DNA from: Alphaproteobacteria bacterium
GTDB lineage: Bacteria; Pseudomonadota; Alphaproteobacteria; Micropepsales; Micropepsaceae
DNA: 40,662 nucleotides
Direction: 5' to 3'
Assembly (NCBI GenBank): GCA_003139615.1
Contig: PLJH01000125.1
Location: 1-40,662, forward strand
Of the stretch, positions 6,703 through 14,526 are shown in pieces. The position numbers and the translations under genes were made by a program. How positions within the stretch are numbered: position 1 is the first letter of the stretch; every line of letters starts with the position of its first letter. The notes under the pieces were generated by a model, which did not search any database, was not told the DNA's origin, and was given only the letters and a program-made list of their open reading frames with translations.

Positions 6703-8938
6703 CCCCTGAACCCTTTTTTGTTTCACGCACGCTTTTTTGCCGGAGTGGGAAACTCAAGCGCACTTCCGCGCCGTCTTCCTCGCCCCTGTCCGACAGCGCG
6801 ATTTCGCCGCCATGGTCTTCCAGAATCTTGCGCACGATGGCGAGCCCGAGGCCCGTGCCTTTCGCACGCGTGGTGACATAGGGCTCCGTGAGCCTGTGAC
6901 GATGTTCGGCCGGCAGGCCGATGCCGTTGTCCGCCACGCGGAACGTCACGCGCTCGCCGTTCGCGTCCAGCACTATGGCGATGCGCCCCGGCTCTTCGCC
7001 ACCGACCGCTTCGCGTGCGCCGATCGCTTCCGTCGCGTTCTTGAGCACATTGGTGAGCGCCTGCGACACAAGCCGTCCATCGCATTCGAACTTGACCGAC
7101 TCCGAAGGCGCGCTGGTCTCGAAAGTGATCTGCGGATGCGCGACGCGCTGCAGGAACACCGCCTGATGAATCAACTCCTGTGCATTCTCCTTGCGCATCA
7201 CCGGCACCGGCATGCGCGCAAAGGACGAGAACTCGTCCACCATGCGGCCGATATCGCCCACCTGGCGGATGATCGTGTCCGTGCATTGCTGAAACACTTC
7301 AGGGTCGGTGGTGACCTCCTTGCCGTATTTGCGCTTGAGGCGCTCGGCGGAAAGCTGGATCGGCGTCAGCGGATTTTTGATCTCATGCGCGATGCGCCGC
7401 GCGACATCGGCCCAGGCAGCAGTGCGCTGCGCGGAGACGAGATCGGTGATGTCGTCGAAGGTGACGATGAAATCGCCCCGTCCCTCCTCGCTGTCCACCT
7501 GCACGCTCAGGCTGCGCACCGTGCCGCCACGCTTGACGATCGCCTCGCCGCTCGCGCGACCGATCGGCTCTTGCAGCGCGCGACGAATGAGGCCTGACAA
7601 TTCCGGGACCGCTTCGGCGTAATGGCGGCCCTCGATTTCTTCGTGGGTGGCGTTCAACAGGCGCGCCGCCGCGCGATTGACGATGGTGATCTTGCCGTCA
7701 CGGTCGAGGCCGATCACACCGGCGCTCACGCCCGCCAGCACCGCTTCCGTGAAGCGGCGGCGCGCATCGATCTGATGGCTTGCCTCGATCAGCTCCGTGC
7801 GTTGCACATTAAGTTGCGCCGTCATGCGGTTAAACGCGCGCCCCAGCAAGCCGATCTCGTCGTCGTCGCGATGGATCTCGACCTGCGCCTTGAGATCGCC
7901 TTCGGACACGCGCTCGGCCGCGCCGATCAATCGCGAAATCGGCTTGATCAACCGGTTCGCGGCCCACAGGCCGAGCCAGATCGCCGCAAGCAGAATGAGC
8001 AGCGACACGACGGCGTAAAGGGCGGCAAAGATGAGCTGGTATTTGGCCCGATCGCGATCGAGGCGCTTATATTCGCTCACCGCATTCACGGTGCGCTGGT
8101 AATAGGCGAACACTTCCGGATCGACGCGCCGCACCACGAGCAGATAGGCGTCGTTCAATGCATCGAGCCGCACGAGCGCGCGCAACACGCCGATTTTCGA
8201 GTTCGCATCGATCAGCACGGGACCGCGCGCGGCCTGCGCAATTTCGGCCGGAGACGGCGGCTCGAGATCCGGCAGCGAGCGCAATTTGCTCGAGCCCAGC
8301 ACCTGCCCTCTGCCGTTGAGGATGTAAGCGGCCTGCAGGCCGTGATCCTCCGTCAGAATCTGCAGGCGCGAGAACAGAAAGCTCACATCGGCCTTGCCGT
8401 TCGCATCGAACAATTGCGGATCGCGCTGGATGTCCTTCGCGATCTGCCGCGCATCGGCGACGATGAGATCCTGCTTCTCGTCGCCATAGCGGTGCGTGAC
8501 GTTCACCGCGCTTTCGAGCGCGGATCGCACGTGCCCGGAGAACCACGCCTCGACGCCGAGGTTGAGGGTCACGGTCGCGAAGATCGCCACGAGAATGGCC
8601 GGCACCACGGCGATGACCGAGAACATCGTCACGAGCCGCACATGCAGCCGCGCGCCCGCGCTGCCCGAGCGGCGCTCGGCCCAGAGCCGCGTCAGCCGCC
8701 AGGCGATCAGTGCGCCCAACGCCAGCACAAGCGTGAGGTTGATGATCAGAAGGGCGATTAAACCGGCATGGTCGGGCGTGTAGGGAACGAGGCCGGTCAA
8801 GCTTGTGTAGGTGGCGACGCTGGAAATGACAGCCAGAAGGCCGATGGCGAGCGCGATCAGCGACGGCCGGGATATCATCCGGAACGGCCTGGGATCGCCT
8901 CCCCCAAGCGGAACATCGACCGTACTGGTTGTCGCCAT
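6671..8938 (-). CDS. ntrY: Membrane sensor histidine kinase NtrY
   Basis: A 755-residue sensor kinase, the normal NtrY length. Membrane segments are at about 26-48, 58-80 and 103-127, then an extracytoplasmic region (about 130-300) and a further segment at 301-326. A HAMP domain (about 327-380) and a PAS domain (about 390-500) follow. The HisKA box [14 protein letters not shown] contains the phosphorylated H518. The ATPase domain has ADNGIGLP and GTGLGLAIVRKILEDHGG. It should phosphorylate NtrX, and in Brucella the pair responds to low oxygen/redox, elsewhere to nitrogen. It opens the ntrYX-dat-hfq-hflX run. No strong promoter was recognised in the upstream 426 bases, which also separate it from ntrBC by an inserted segment. 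Confidence 0.95.
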   Translation of the reverse strand: MATTSTVDVPLGGGDPRPFRMISRPSLIALAIGLLAVISSVATYTSLTGLVPYTPDHAGLIALLIINLTLVLALGALIAWRLTRLWAERRSGSAGARLHVRLVTMFSVIAVVPAILVAIFATVTLNLGVEAWFSGHVRSALESAVNVTHRYGDEKQDLIVADARQIAKDIQRDPQLFDANGKADVSFLFSRLQILTEDHGLQAAYILNGRGQVLGSSKLRSLPDLEPPSPAEIAQAARGPVLIDANSKIGVLRALVRLDALNDAYLLVVRRVDPEVFAYYQRTVNAVSEYKRLDRDRAKYQLIFAALYAVVSLLILLAAIWLGLWAANRLIKPISRLIGAAERVSEGDLKAQVEIHRDDDEIGLLGRAFNRMTAQLNVQRTELIEASHQIDARRRFTEAVLAGVSAGVIGLDRDGKITIVNRAAARLLNATHEEIEGRHYAEAVPELSGLIRRALQEPIGRASGEAIVKRGGTVRSLSVQVDSEEGRGDFIVTFDDITDLVSAQRTAAWADVARRIAHEIKNPLTPIQLSAERLKRKYGKEVTTDPEVFQQCTDTIIRQVGDIGRMVDEFSSFARMPVPVMRKENAQELIHQAVFLQRVAHPQITFETSAPSESVKFECDGRLVSQALTNVLKNATEAIGAREAVGGEEPGRIAIVLDANGERVTFRVADNGIGLPAEHRHRLTEPYVTTRAKGTGLGLAIVRKILEDHGGEIALSDRGEEDGAEVRLSFPLRQKSVRETKKGSGDEQERIVDRA

Positions 8939-9090
8939 GCAGGCCCGCCGCTAGCGCCCCAAGACAGGCGCGGATGATGGAAGATCGGGCCGGAGTGTAG
9001 CCCAGCCACATCTTGTTGCAAGAATGCCGCGTTGCAAAACCGCATCAGGGTTAAGCCCGGAGGCAACAGCGGCAGCTCTCTTCCGAGGAG

Positions 9091-9111
9091 TTCCCCTGTT
9101 AAACAGGGGAA
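9091..9111. repeat. Palindrome TTCCCCTG-TTAAA-CAGGGGAA
   Basis: TTCCCCTG (9091-9098) pairs perfectly with CAGGGGAA (9104-9111) around a 5-base loop, and is followed by AAATAACAGGGGA. This resembles CCCTGTTAAACAGGG-type dispersed repeats that I recall from Bradyrhizobium-like genomes. It could also act as a terminator, but no gene points into it from either side. Confidence 0.45.
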
Positions 9112-9269
9112 AATAACAGGGGACGGATCTTTTCGGGCCGCCCAATCTCCTGATTGTCGGGAAAATCACAGGAGGCTCGGCGGAGCGCGGGTGTCCTCGC
9201 CCGCGTCGCGACACTGCCATCAGTCTTACAGGTAAGATGCCCGCGTTCCGTTCCATCCACATGAATGCA

Positions 9270-9286
9270 CCAAATTACTTATTTGG
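9270..9286. promoter_or_regulatory. Inverted repeat CCAAAT-N5-ATTTGG upstream of the 124-aa gene
   Basis: CCAAAT (9270-9275) and ATTTGG (9281-9286) form a perfect 6-bp dyad with a 5-base spacer, 23 bases ahead of a likely -35 box. The size fits a dimeric repressor or activator site, but no known consensus is matched. Confidence 0.3.
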
Positions 9287-9308
9287 ACTTCTAATATACC
9301 ATATAGGA

Positions 9309-9337
9309 TTTACAGTCAACTTAAACGGGCATATTTT
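9309..9337 (+). promoter_or_regulatory. Likely sigma-70 promoter of the 124-aa gene
   Basis: TTTACA at 9309-9314 and TATTTT at 9332-9337 are separated by exactly 17 bases. Transcription would begin near 9344, giving a leader of about 20 bases before the ATG at 9365. The surrounding sequence is AT-rich. Confidence 0.45.
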
Positions 9338-9364
9338 GCCTTCGATCCTAAGATCGAGGCTCCG

Positions 9365-9739
9365 ATGACCCCTGAGATATGCGAAGACATTTTTGAACGA
9401 CTGCAGGCGGCGCAACTTATCGAGGCCCAAGACCGCTTGGCCGACTATCTGAGACGCGGCCGGCGCTATGGGCCCTTGTCGATGGTCCGCGTGCGCGTGC
9501 TCTACATAAAGTCGGAATGCGATATGGCGCTCGGCGCCCCCTACTCGCAAATGTCGACCGAAGGACACGACGCCGAAGCCGAACTGACGATGCGCGGCGA
9601 GCCCCTTCCGGAAGCCGAAATCGCATCTGCGAGAGAACTGATCCGCGACGAGCTCATCTCCTGGTATGACGCACATCCGGAAGCTCGGAACGAGGACGTA
9701 TCGGCGCGCATGTACAAGACGCCGAAATGGGTGAATTAG
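9365..9739 (+). CDS. Hypothetical protein, 124 aa
   Basis: I do not recognise this family. The protein is soluble, mostly helical in appearance and acidic, with no signal peptide, membrane segment or known motif. The N-terminal half (EICEDIFERLQAAQ, DRLADYLRRGRRYG) looks like paired amphipathic helices; the C-terminus ends in ARMYKTPKWVN. A GAGG sequence lies 7-10 bases before the ATG and a plausible promoter lies upstream, which supports expression. It is the first gene of the accessory segment between ntrYX and ntrBC, separated from the next gene by 154 bases. Confidence 0.6.
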   Translation: MTPEICEDIFERLQAAQLIEAQDRLADYLRRGRRYGPLSMVRVRVLYIKSECDMALGAPYSQMSTEGHDAEAELTMRGEPLPEAEIASARELIRDELISWYDAHPEARNEDVSARMYKTPKWVN

Positions 9740-9893
9740 CCGGCTCAAACCTATCCCAACAAAAGAGGTCCGTTAGTCTTCAAAGACATTCTGAAAACTG
9801 TCATCCTCATCTCCGAAAAGGCTGGTCGGGGGATGACGGCTTGGGGTATCAGCAGAAACTTCATGGCGATGTCGCGACGCGCGGTGACGTAGC

Positions 9894-10598
9894 GTGAACC
9901 TTCACCGCCGAACTGTCCTCGCCGGAATGGCCGGTCTCGCTTTTGCCGGCTCATCCAACGCGATGGCAGATGACGCGCCTACCTCACCCGTCGCACACGG
10001 CATTCTGGCGAACAATGCATTGGCCCTCGCCTTCGAACCGCCGACGCGCACCGCACTTCCCGACGTCACACTAATCGGTGGAAAAGACCGCGAGCTGGAG
10101 ATTGCCGATCTCAAGGGTCGGACGCTTCTCATGCCGCTCTGGGCGGAATGGTGCGCGCCCTGCCTCAGCGAGCTTCCGGACTTTGCGCGATTACAACAGA
10201 AATACGCCAACGACAAATTCGCGATCGTACCGATACTGACAGGCACGCAAAAGCGTCTGACGAGCACGAACCTGGCCGATGTTCTCGTGTTCCTGCATGC
10301 AGGCATCTTCGAGCCGCTGATGGAAAAAAACTACCGCGACACGCTCATGAAGGCGATGGCGCGAAAAGGCGGTGGCGTTGAGATTCCCTGCAACCTGTTG
10401 GTTGCGCCGGACGGCACGGTGATCGGTCGGGAGATCGGCGCCAAACGCAGCGACGACGAGCAGGCGATGGTCGCGTCGGACAACAAATCGCAATTGATCA
10501 AACGCGCGGAAGCCGGAGAAACGCTAAGCCTGTGGGGCAAGGAGGAAGGCGAACAATTCGCCGCCGCCATGGCGAACGGGTTTCTGGCGCACGGTTGA
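9894..10598 (+). CDS. Exported thioredoxin-like (TlpA-family) protein
   Basis: A 234-residue protein. The N-terminus has twin arginines in HRRTVLAGMAGLAFA, ending in SNAMA-DD near residue 25, so it is probably exported, likely by the Tat route. The thioredoxin-fold core has the redox motif WCAPC with C87 and C90, preceded by LLMPLWAEW. A second conserved element is IPCNLLVAPDGTVIGREIG at about 163-181, where the cis-proline loop is expected. It may reduce or protect disulfides outside the cytoplasmic membrane, for example in cytochrome maturation, but the client is unknown. The start is GTG at 9894; no upstream ATG fits. The DUF805 gene begins 6 bases downstream, so the two form an operon. 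Confidence 0.82.
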   Translation: MNLHRRTVLAGMAGLAFAGSSNAMADDAPTSPVAHGILANNALALAFEPPTRTALPDVTLIGGKDRELEIADLKGRTLLMPLWAEWCAPCLSELPDFARLQQKYANDKFAIVPILTGTQKRLTSTNLADVLVFLHAGIFEPLMEKNYRDTLMKAMARKGGGVEIPCNLLVAPDGTVIGREIGAKRSDDEQAMVASDNKSQLIKRAEAGETLSLWGKEEGEQFAAAMANGFLAHG

Positions 10599-10604
10599 GG
10601 CGAG

Positions 10605-11087
10605 ATGAAGCTATTGACACTGTTGTTCAGCTTCGGCGGACGCGCAGGACGCAAGCAATTTTGGTTGACGCAACTGGGATACGCGATTTTTTTCGCGATT
10701 GTCTTTAGCCTCACTTTGTTTTTTGCGCAATTCCCAAATCAAACACTCATCATTTTCGCTGCATGGATTCCCGGCGCCCTTGCGGTGTACTCGGTCACAA
10801 TTCGGCGGCTCCATGATCGAGATCGTGGTGCAGTATGGTTCTTCCTGTTTTTCATACTTCCCGCGATTATGTTTGTTCCATCCATCTTCCTTGAAACTCA
10901 ACTGCAAACCGGGAAGATATCTCAATCGTTCCACGATATAGCGATTTGCATCCTGGCAACGGTTGCCAACATCCCGATATGGTGGGGTTATATCGAGATA
11001 GGATTTCTGAGAGGCACGCGCGGCCCAAACAGGTTCGGACCCGATCCGTTATCGCCAACGCCGCCTCCAGCATCGCTCACAACGTAA
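10605..11087 (+). CDS. DUF805 family inner-membrane protein
   Basis: A 160-residue protein with about four membrane helices (around 21-42, 46-63, 78-96 and 109-130). The N-terminal SFGGRAGRKQFW, the RRLHDRDRGAVW segment after helix 2 and the C-terminal GTRGPNRFGPDPL are the standard DUF805 signatures. The biochemical role of this family is unknown. It follows the thioredoxin-like gene by 6 bases with GAGGCGAG as ribosome-binding site, so the two proteins may act together at the membrane. It ends 15 bases from the convergent PH-domain gene. Confidence 0.88.
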   Translation: MKLLTLLFSFGGRAGRKQFWLTQLGYAIFFAIVFSLTLFFAQFPNQTLIIFAAWIPGALAVYSVTIRRLHDRDRGAVWFFLFFILPAIMFVPSIFLETQLQTGKISQSFHDIAICILATVANIPIWWGYIEIGFLRGTRGPNRFGPDPLSPTPPPASLTT

Positions 11088-11102
11088 AGGCATCCAGGAA
11101 AG

Positions 11103-11618
11103 TCATTGAGGACTTCTCGCCGGCACGCTTGTCGGCGCGGCGGGTGCTGGGGCCGCCAGACCGTCCAGCGCTTCCGCAAAGCGCGTTCGAAACACGACAG
11201 GATCTGGGATGTCGGGCATCGTATCGTGCGAACCGCCCGTGCCTGTGATGATCACCGAACCGTAATTCAACAGGCGCCCCGAGATGTCCTGATGCACGCT
11301 GACGCTCTCAATCTTCTCGAGGCGAATTTCCTGCGTCCGCAATGTGATAAATCCATACTTGGCCACTACGCGGCGGTTGGTCAGGGCAAGCTCACTGGTG
11401 AGATAACGCAGTATCGGCGGAACGATGAGCAGCGGTGTGAGTCCGACAAAGAGCCATCCGAACCGGGCGCCATCGGCGATTGCAGCAATGCCGAAAACAA
11501 ATGACGCACCGCCCAGAACGAACGACCCGATATAGCGCCGAAGCGCAATTTTGGTCTGGAGGAGGATGCGTTCATCTTTCAACAGCGTTTGTTCCAGATA
11601 ACTGGCTATGCGCGACAT
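11103..11618 (-). CDS. PH-domain membrane protein (bacterial PH / DUF304 type)
   Basis: A 171-residue protein with two membrane helices (about 29-47 and 53-70), then a bacterial pleckstrin-homology-like domain: LALTNRRVVAKYGFITLRTQEI, followed by KIESVSVHQDISGRLLNYGSV and IITGTGGSHDTMPDI. The start LLKDERILLQTK is also typical. Such proteins are membrane-anchored with a cytoplasmic beta-sandwich; function is unknown. The C-terminus is an Ala/Pro-rich tail. It lies between ntrC and the thioredoxin/DUF805 pair, with 192 bases of spacer to ntrC that holds a repeat, so it probably has its own promoter. Confidence 0.88.
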   Translation of the reverse strand: MSRIASYLEQTLLKDERILLQTKIALRRYIGSFVLGGASFVFGIAAIADGARFGWLFVGLTPLLIVPPILRYLTSELALTNRRVVAKYGFITLRTQEIRLEKIESVSVHQDISGRLLNYGSVIITGTGGSHDTMPDIPDPVVFRTRFAEALDGLAAPAPAAPTSVPARSPQ

Positions 11619-11753
11619 CCTTCCAATTCGTCAAAGACACATCGGGCGCTTTGTTCCACGGAGACAAGGCATCCGTTGTTCCCATACCGCGATGAGAATT
11701 CATCGCGCGATTGCTATTTGCGTCATTGCTATGTGAAAGCGAACAAGCGTCAA

Positions 11754-11805
11754 CTCCCCCTCACCCTGCCCTCTCCCCCTACGGGGTAGAGGGAAAATAG
11801 GGGAG
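11754..11805. terminator. Nested C/G hairpin immediately after ntrC
   Basis: CCCTCT (11769-11774) pairs with AGAGGG (11788-11793), with an inner CCCC/GGGG stem, and an outer CTCCCC (11754-11759) pairs with GGGGAG (11800-11805). On the - strand it lies 6 bases after the ntrC stop and contains a CTATTTTCC T-rich piece inside, so it may end the ntrBC transcript. The CCCCTCACCCTGCCCTCTCCCC wording resembles a common dispersed bacterial repeat. Confidence 0.5.
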
Positions 11806-11810
11806 GCGCC

Positions 11811-13262
11811 CTAATCCACCTTCATCCCGCGAAACACCTCCAGCCCCAGATCGCGGATCTTCTTCCTGAGCGTGTTCCGGTTGAGGCCAAGCAGATGCGC
11901 GGCGCGGATCTGGTTGCCGCGCGTGGCGGCGAGGCAGATGGAGATCAGCGGACGCTCGACCTCCTGCACGATGCGATCGTAGAGCCCGGGCGGCGGGAGT
12001 TGATCGCCGTGGGTGGCGAAATAGCGCATCAGGTGATGCTCGATGGAGGCGGAAAGCGTGGCCGCTTCGCCGTCTTCGCCGCCATGGCCGTTTTGCGCGG
12101 GCTCGCTCAATTCGCCCGCGATCACGGAGGCGGAAACCGTGTCGCCCGAATGCAGCACGGTCAGGCGGCGGATGAGATTTTCCAGCTCGCGCACATTGCC
12201 CGGCCAGCGATAGCGCCGCAGCATTTCGAGCGCTTCGGCATCGAGCCGCTTGACGGGCAGGCCCTCGCCTTCCGCCTTGTGCAGGAAATGGCGCACGAGA
12301 TCGGCGATGTCTTCGCCGCGCTCGCGCAAAGGCGGCAGGCGCAACGGCACGACATTGAGCCGGTAATAGAGGTCTTCGCGGAACAGGCCCTGATTGATCA
12401 GCTGGCGCAGATCGCGGTTGGTCGCGGCGATGATGCGCACATCCGTGCGGATGGGCGTGCGGCCGCCCACGGTCGTATATTCGCCCTGCTGCAGCACGCG
12501 CAGCAAACGCGTCTGCGCTTCGAGCGGCATGTCCCCGATCTCATCGAGAAACAGTGTGCCGCCTTCCGCCTGCTCGAACCGGCCGACGCCGCGATTGGTG
12601 GCGCCCGTGAACGCACCGCGCTCATGGCCGAACAATTCGCTTTCGACGAGCTCTTTCGGAATCGCCGCCATGTTGACCGCCACGAAAGGCCCATGGCGCC
12701 TGCGCCCGTAATCGTGGAGCGCGCGCGCGACAAGCTCCTTGCCCGTACCAGATTCGCCCATGATCATCACGGTGAGATCGGTCTGCGTGAGCCGCGCGAT
12801 GACGCGATAGATTTCCTGCATGGCGGGCGAGCGCCCGATGATGGGCAGCCGCTCTTCGGCCGAATCGCGCTCGGCCTGCGCATCGCGCTTGCTGCGCGGC
12901 GTGGCGAGCCCGCGCTGCACGACGGAAATCAATTCCTTCAGGTCGAACGGTTTCGGCAGATATTCGAATGCGCCCCGCTCCGCCGCCGTGATCGCAGTGA
13001 GAATCGTGTTCTGCGCGCTCATCACCACGATGGGAAGCTCCGGCCGCACGCGCTTGATGCGGGGGATCAGGTCGAACCCGTTCTCATCGGGCAGCACAAC
13101 ATCGGTGATAACGAGGTTGCCCTCGCCGCTTTGAACCCAGCGCCACAGGCCCGCGGCCGTGCCGGTCGTGCGCACGTCATAGCCTGCGCGGCCGAGCGCC
13201 TGGTTCAGCACGGTGCGGATCGCGCTGTCGTCGTCGGCAACGAGGATCATTCCGGCCGCCAT
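11811..13262 (-). CDS. ntrC: Nitrogen regulation response regulator NtrC
   Basis: A 483-residue sigma-54 activator. The receiver domain has phosphoacceptor D54 in [12 protein letters not shown] and K104. The AAA+ domain has Walker A GESGTGKE (169-176), an intact sigma-54 contact loop GAFTGA (216-221) and Walker [12 protein letters not shown] (234-244). The C-terminal Fis-type helix-turn-helix reads [21 protein letters not shown]. It should activate ammonium-scavenging genes when phosphorylated by NtrB. ATG at 13262 was chosen because AAGGAGGGT (13266-13274) precedes it at ideal spacing and it leaves only 1 base after the ntrB stop; the longer frame has no such site. Contrast NtrX in this window, which lacks GAFTGA. 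Confidence 0.97.
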   Translation of the reverse strand: MAAGMILVADDDSAIRTVLNQALGRAGYDVRTTGTAAGLWRWVQSGEGNLVITDVVLPDENGFDLIPRIKRVRPELPIVVMSAQNTILTAITAAERGAFEYLPKPFDLKELISVVQRGLATPRSKRDAQAERDSAEERLPIIGRSPAMQEIYRVIARLTQTDLTVMIMGESGTGKELVARALHDYGRRRHGPFVAVNMAAIPKELVESELFGHERGAFTGATNRGVGRFEQAEGGTLFLDEIGDMPLEAQTRLLRVLQQGEYTTVGGRTPIRTDVRIIAATNRDLRQLINQGLFREDLYYRLNVVPLRLPPLRERGEDIADLVRHFLHKAEGEGLPVKRLDAEALEMLRRYRWPGNVRELENLIRRLTVLHSGDTVSASVIAGELSEPAQNGHGGEDGEAATLSASIEHHLMRYFATHGDQLPPPGLYDRIVQEVERPLISICLAATRGNQIRAAHLLGLNRNTLRKKIRDLGLEVFRGMKVD

Positions 13263-13263
13263 C

Positions 13264-14373
13264 TTACCCTCCTTCGCCTTCCGCCTTCGGCAGAAGGACG
13301 CGAAACACTGTGCGCCGTGGCGCGGATTCACATTCGATCACGCCCCCATGATCGCCGACGATCTTGGCGACGAGCGCGAGGCCCAGCCCCGAGCCGCGCG
13401 CCTTGGTGGTGACGAAAGGATCGAAAATATTCGGCATCAAATCTGCCGGAACGCCTGCGCCGTTATCGCGAACCGTCACTTCCAGCGGCAGACTCAGGCG
13501 CGTGCCCGACAGCCCCCCACTCACGCGCATGCCGGGGCGGTAGCCTGTTGTTAATGTGATCTCGCCGCCCGATTCCGGCACGGCGTCGCTCGCATTGCGC
13601 ACGAGATTCATGAACACCTGGATCAGCTGATCGCGATCGCCCAGCACGGACGGCAAAGACGGATCGAACACTTCGGCGAAGGTCACATGCCTGGCAAAAC
13701 TCGTTTCAGCCACTTTGCGCACGCGATCCAGCACTTCATGGATGTTGACCGGCGTGCGCGGCAGCGCACGCGTGTCGCCGAACGCTTCCATGCGATCGAT
13801 CAGCGCGCAGATGCGGTCGGATTCGGCGCAGATGAGTTGCGTGAGTTCCTTCTCATTGTCGGCGAGCGCTTCCTCAATCAATTGCGCCGCGCCGCGAATG
13901 CCGGCCAGCGGATTCTTGATCTCATGCGCGAGGACCGCCGCCATGCCGTGCAGCGAGCGCACCGCGCCGCGATGCGAGAGTTGCCGGTCGAGGCGTTGCG
14001 CGAAGCCGCGTTCCTGCAATGTCACCAGCACCGCGCCGTCCGGCTTCGCGACCGGCGTGACGATCACATCCGCCAGCCGCTCGCCATGGCGTGGCGTGGT
14101 GAGGTCGACATCGTGCTCGCTGATCGAGGAACCGCGCTCGCGCGCCTGGGCGATGACCTGGATCAGCGGGCTCGCGAAAGGCGTGATATCCGGCAGCCGC
14201 TGGCGCACCAGAAGCCCGGCACCCATGTCGAAGAACTGCTCCGCGGCCGGGTTCACAAAAAGGATTTCGAGTTGTGGTCCGATTAGCAAAACAGGCATGG
14301 GCAGCGCGGCCGCGATGAGGCTCGCTGCCGGGTGTTCTAATTCCTCGATGCCGTTGTGCTGCCCCGGAGCCAT
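13264..14373 (-). CDS. ntrB: Nitrogen regulation sensor kinase/phosphatase NtrB
   Basis: A 369-residue soluble two-component kinase. A PAS-like domain (about 15-125) precedes the HisKA box [18 protein letters not shown] with H150 as phosphorylation site. The ATPase domain has [20 protein letters not shown] and [18 protein letters not shown]. No membrane segment is present. With PII it phosphorylates or dephosphorylates NtrC according to nitrogen state. It starts the ntrBC operon and is divergent from ispDF with 153 bases between. In many alphaproteobacteria dusB precedes ntrB; it is absent here. Confidence 0.96.
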   Translation of the reverse strand: MAPGQHNGIEELEHPAASLIAAALPMPVLLIGPQLEILFVNPAAEQFFDMGAGLLVRQRLPDITPFASPLIQVIAQARERGSSISEHDVDLTTPRHGERLADVIVTPVAKPDGAVLVTLQERGFAQRLDRQLSHRGAVRSLHGMAAVLAHEIKNPLAGIRGAAQLIEEALADNEKELTQLICAESDRICALIDRMEAFGDTRALPRTPVNIHEVLDRVRKVAETSFARHVTFAEVFDPSLPSVLGDRDQLIQVFMNLVRNASDAVPESGGEITLTTGYRPGMRVSGGLSGTRLSLPLEVTVRDNGAGVPADLMPNIFDPFVTTKARGSGLGLALVAKIVGDHGGVIECESAPRRTVFRVLLPKAEGEGG

Positions 14374-14377
14374 ATTG

Positions 14378-14413
14378 CCTATAGTTTAATCAGTGCCTAG
14401 CCATGACTATAGG
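14378..14413. promoter_or_regulatory. Inverted repeat CCTATAGT ... ACTATAGG in the ntrB/ispDF divergent region
   Basis: CCTATAGT (14378-14385) is the exact reverse complement of ACTATAGG (14406-14413), with 20 bases between. It lies just upstream of ntrB. The arms could be a regulator site or part of the ntrB promoter; no known consensus is matched. The remainder of the 14374-14526 divergent region has only a small GGGCA-TTT-TGCCC hairpin. Confidence 0.3.
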
Positions 14414-14526
14414 ATGGGCATACCCATTCGCAAAGCCCGGCAGGGCATTTTGCCCGACTTGACGCACCGTTTGATTGAAAGAACTGTGGGAACAGGCCGC
14501 CTCAACCGCCTGATTCCGGAAATGAA

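Larger units (their letters stand above)
8939..9364. other. Intergenic stretch between divergent ntrY and the 124-aa gene
   Basis: I see no convincing gene in these 426 bases. They hold a hairpin at 9091-9111, several echoes of the motif ACAGGGG or ACAGG (near 9104, 9116, 9169 and 9230) that suggest a decayed repeat, and from about 9265 a sharply AT-rich part with an inverted repeat and a likely promoter for the gene at 9365. The ntrY promoter must lie at its left end. Confidence 0.5.

Noticed and set aside
5350-6876. Long open frame (about 508 codons) on the strand opposite ntrX
   Set aside because: It mirrors ntrX in a GC-rich gene; the translation is Arg/His/Asp-rich with no recognisable domain, while the opposite strand encodes an unmistakable NtrX.
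9832-9891. 19-codon frame just ahead of the thioredoxin-like gene as a possible leader peptide
   Set aside because: No ribosome-binding site and no regulatory codon pattern was seen; it is likely chance.
11895-13412. Open frame of about 505 codons opposite ntrC
   Set aside because: Same antisense artefact; composition is unlike a real protein and NtrC motifs are complete on the other strand.
14443-14464. GGGCA-TTT-TGCCC hairpin and TTGACG box as ispDF terminator/promoter
   Set aside because: The stem is only 5 bp and no -10 box lies at the right distance from TTGACG, so no call was made.
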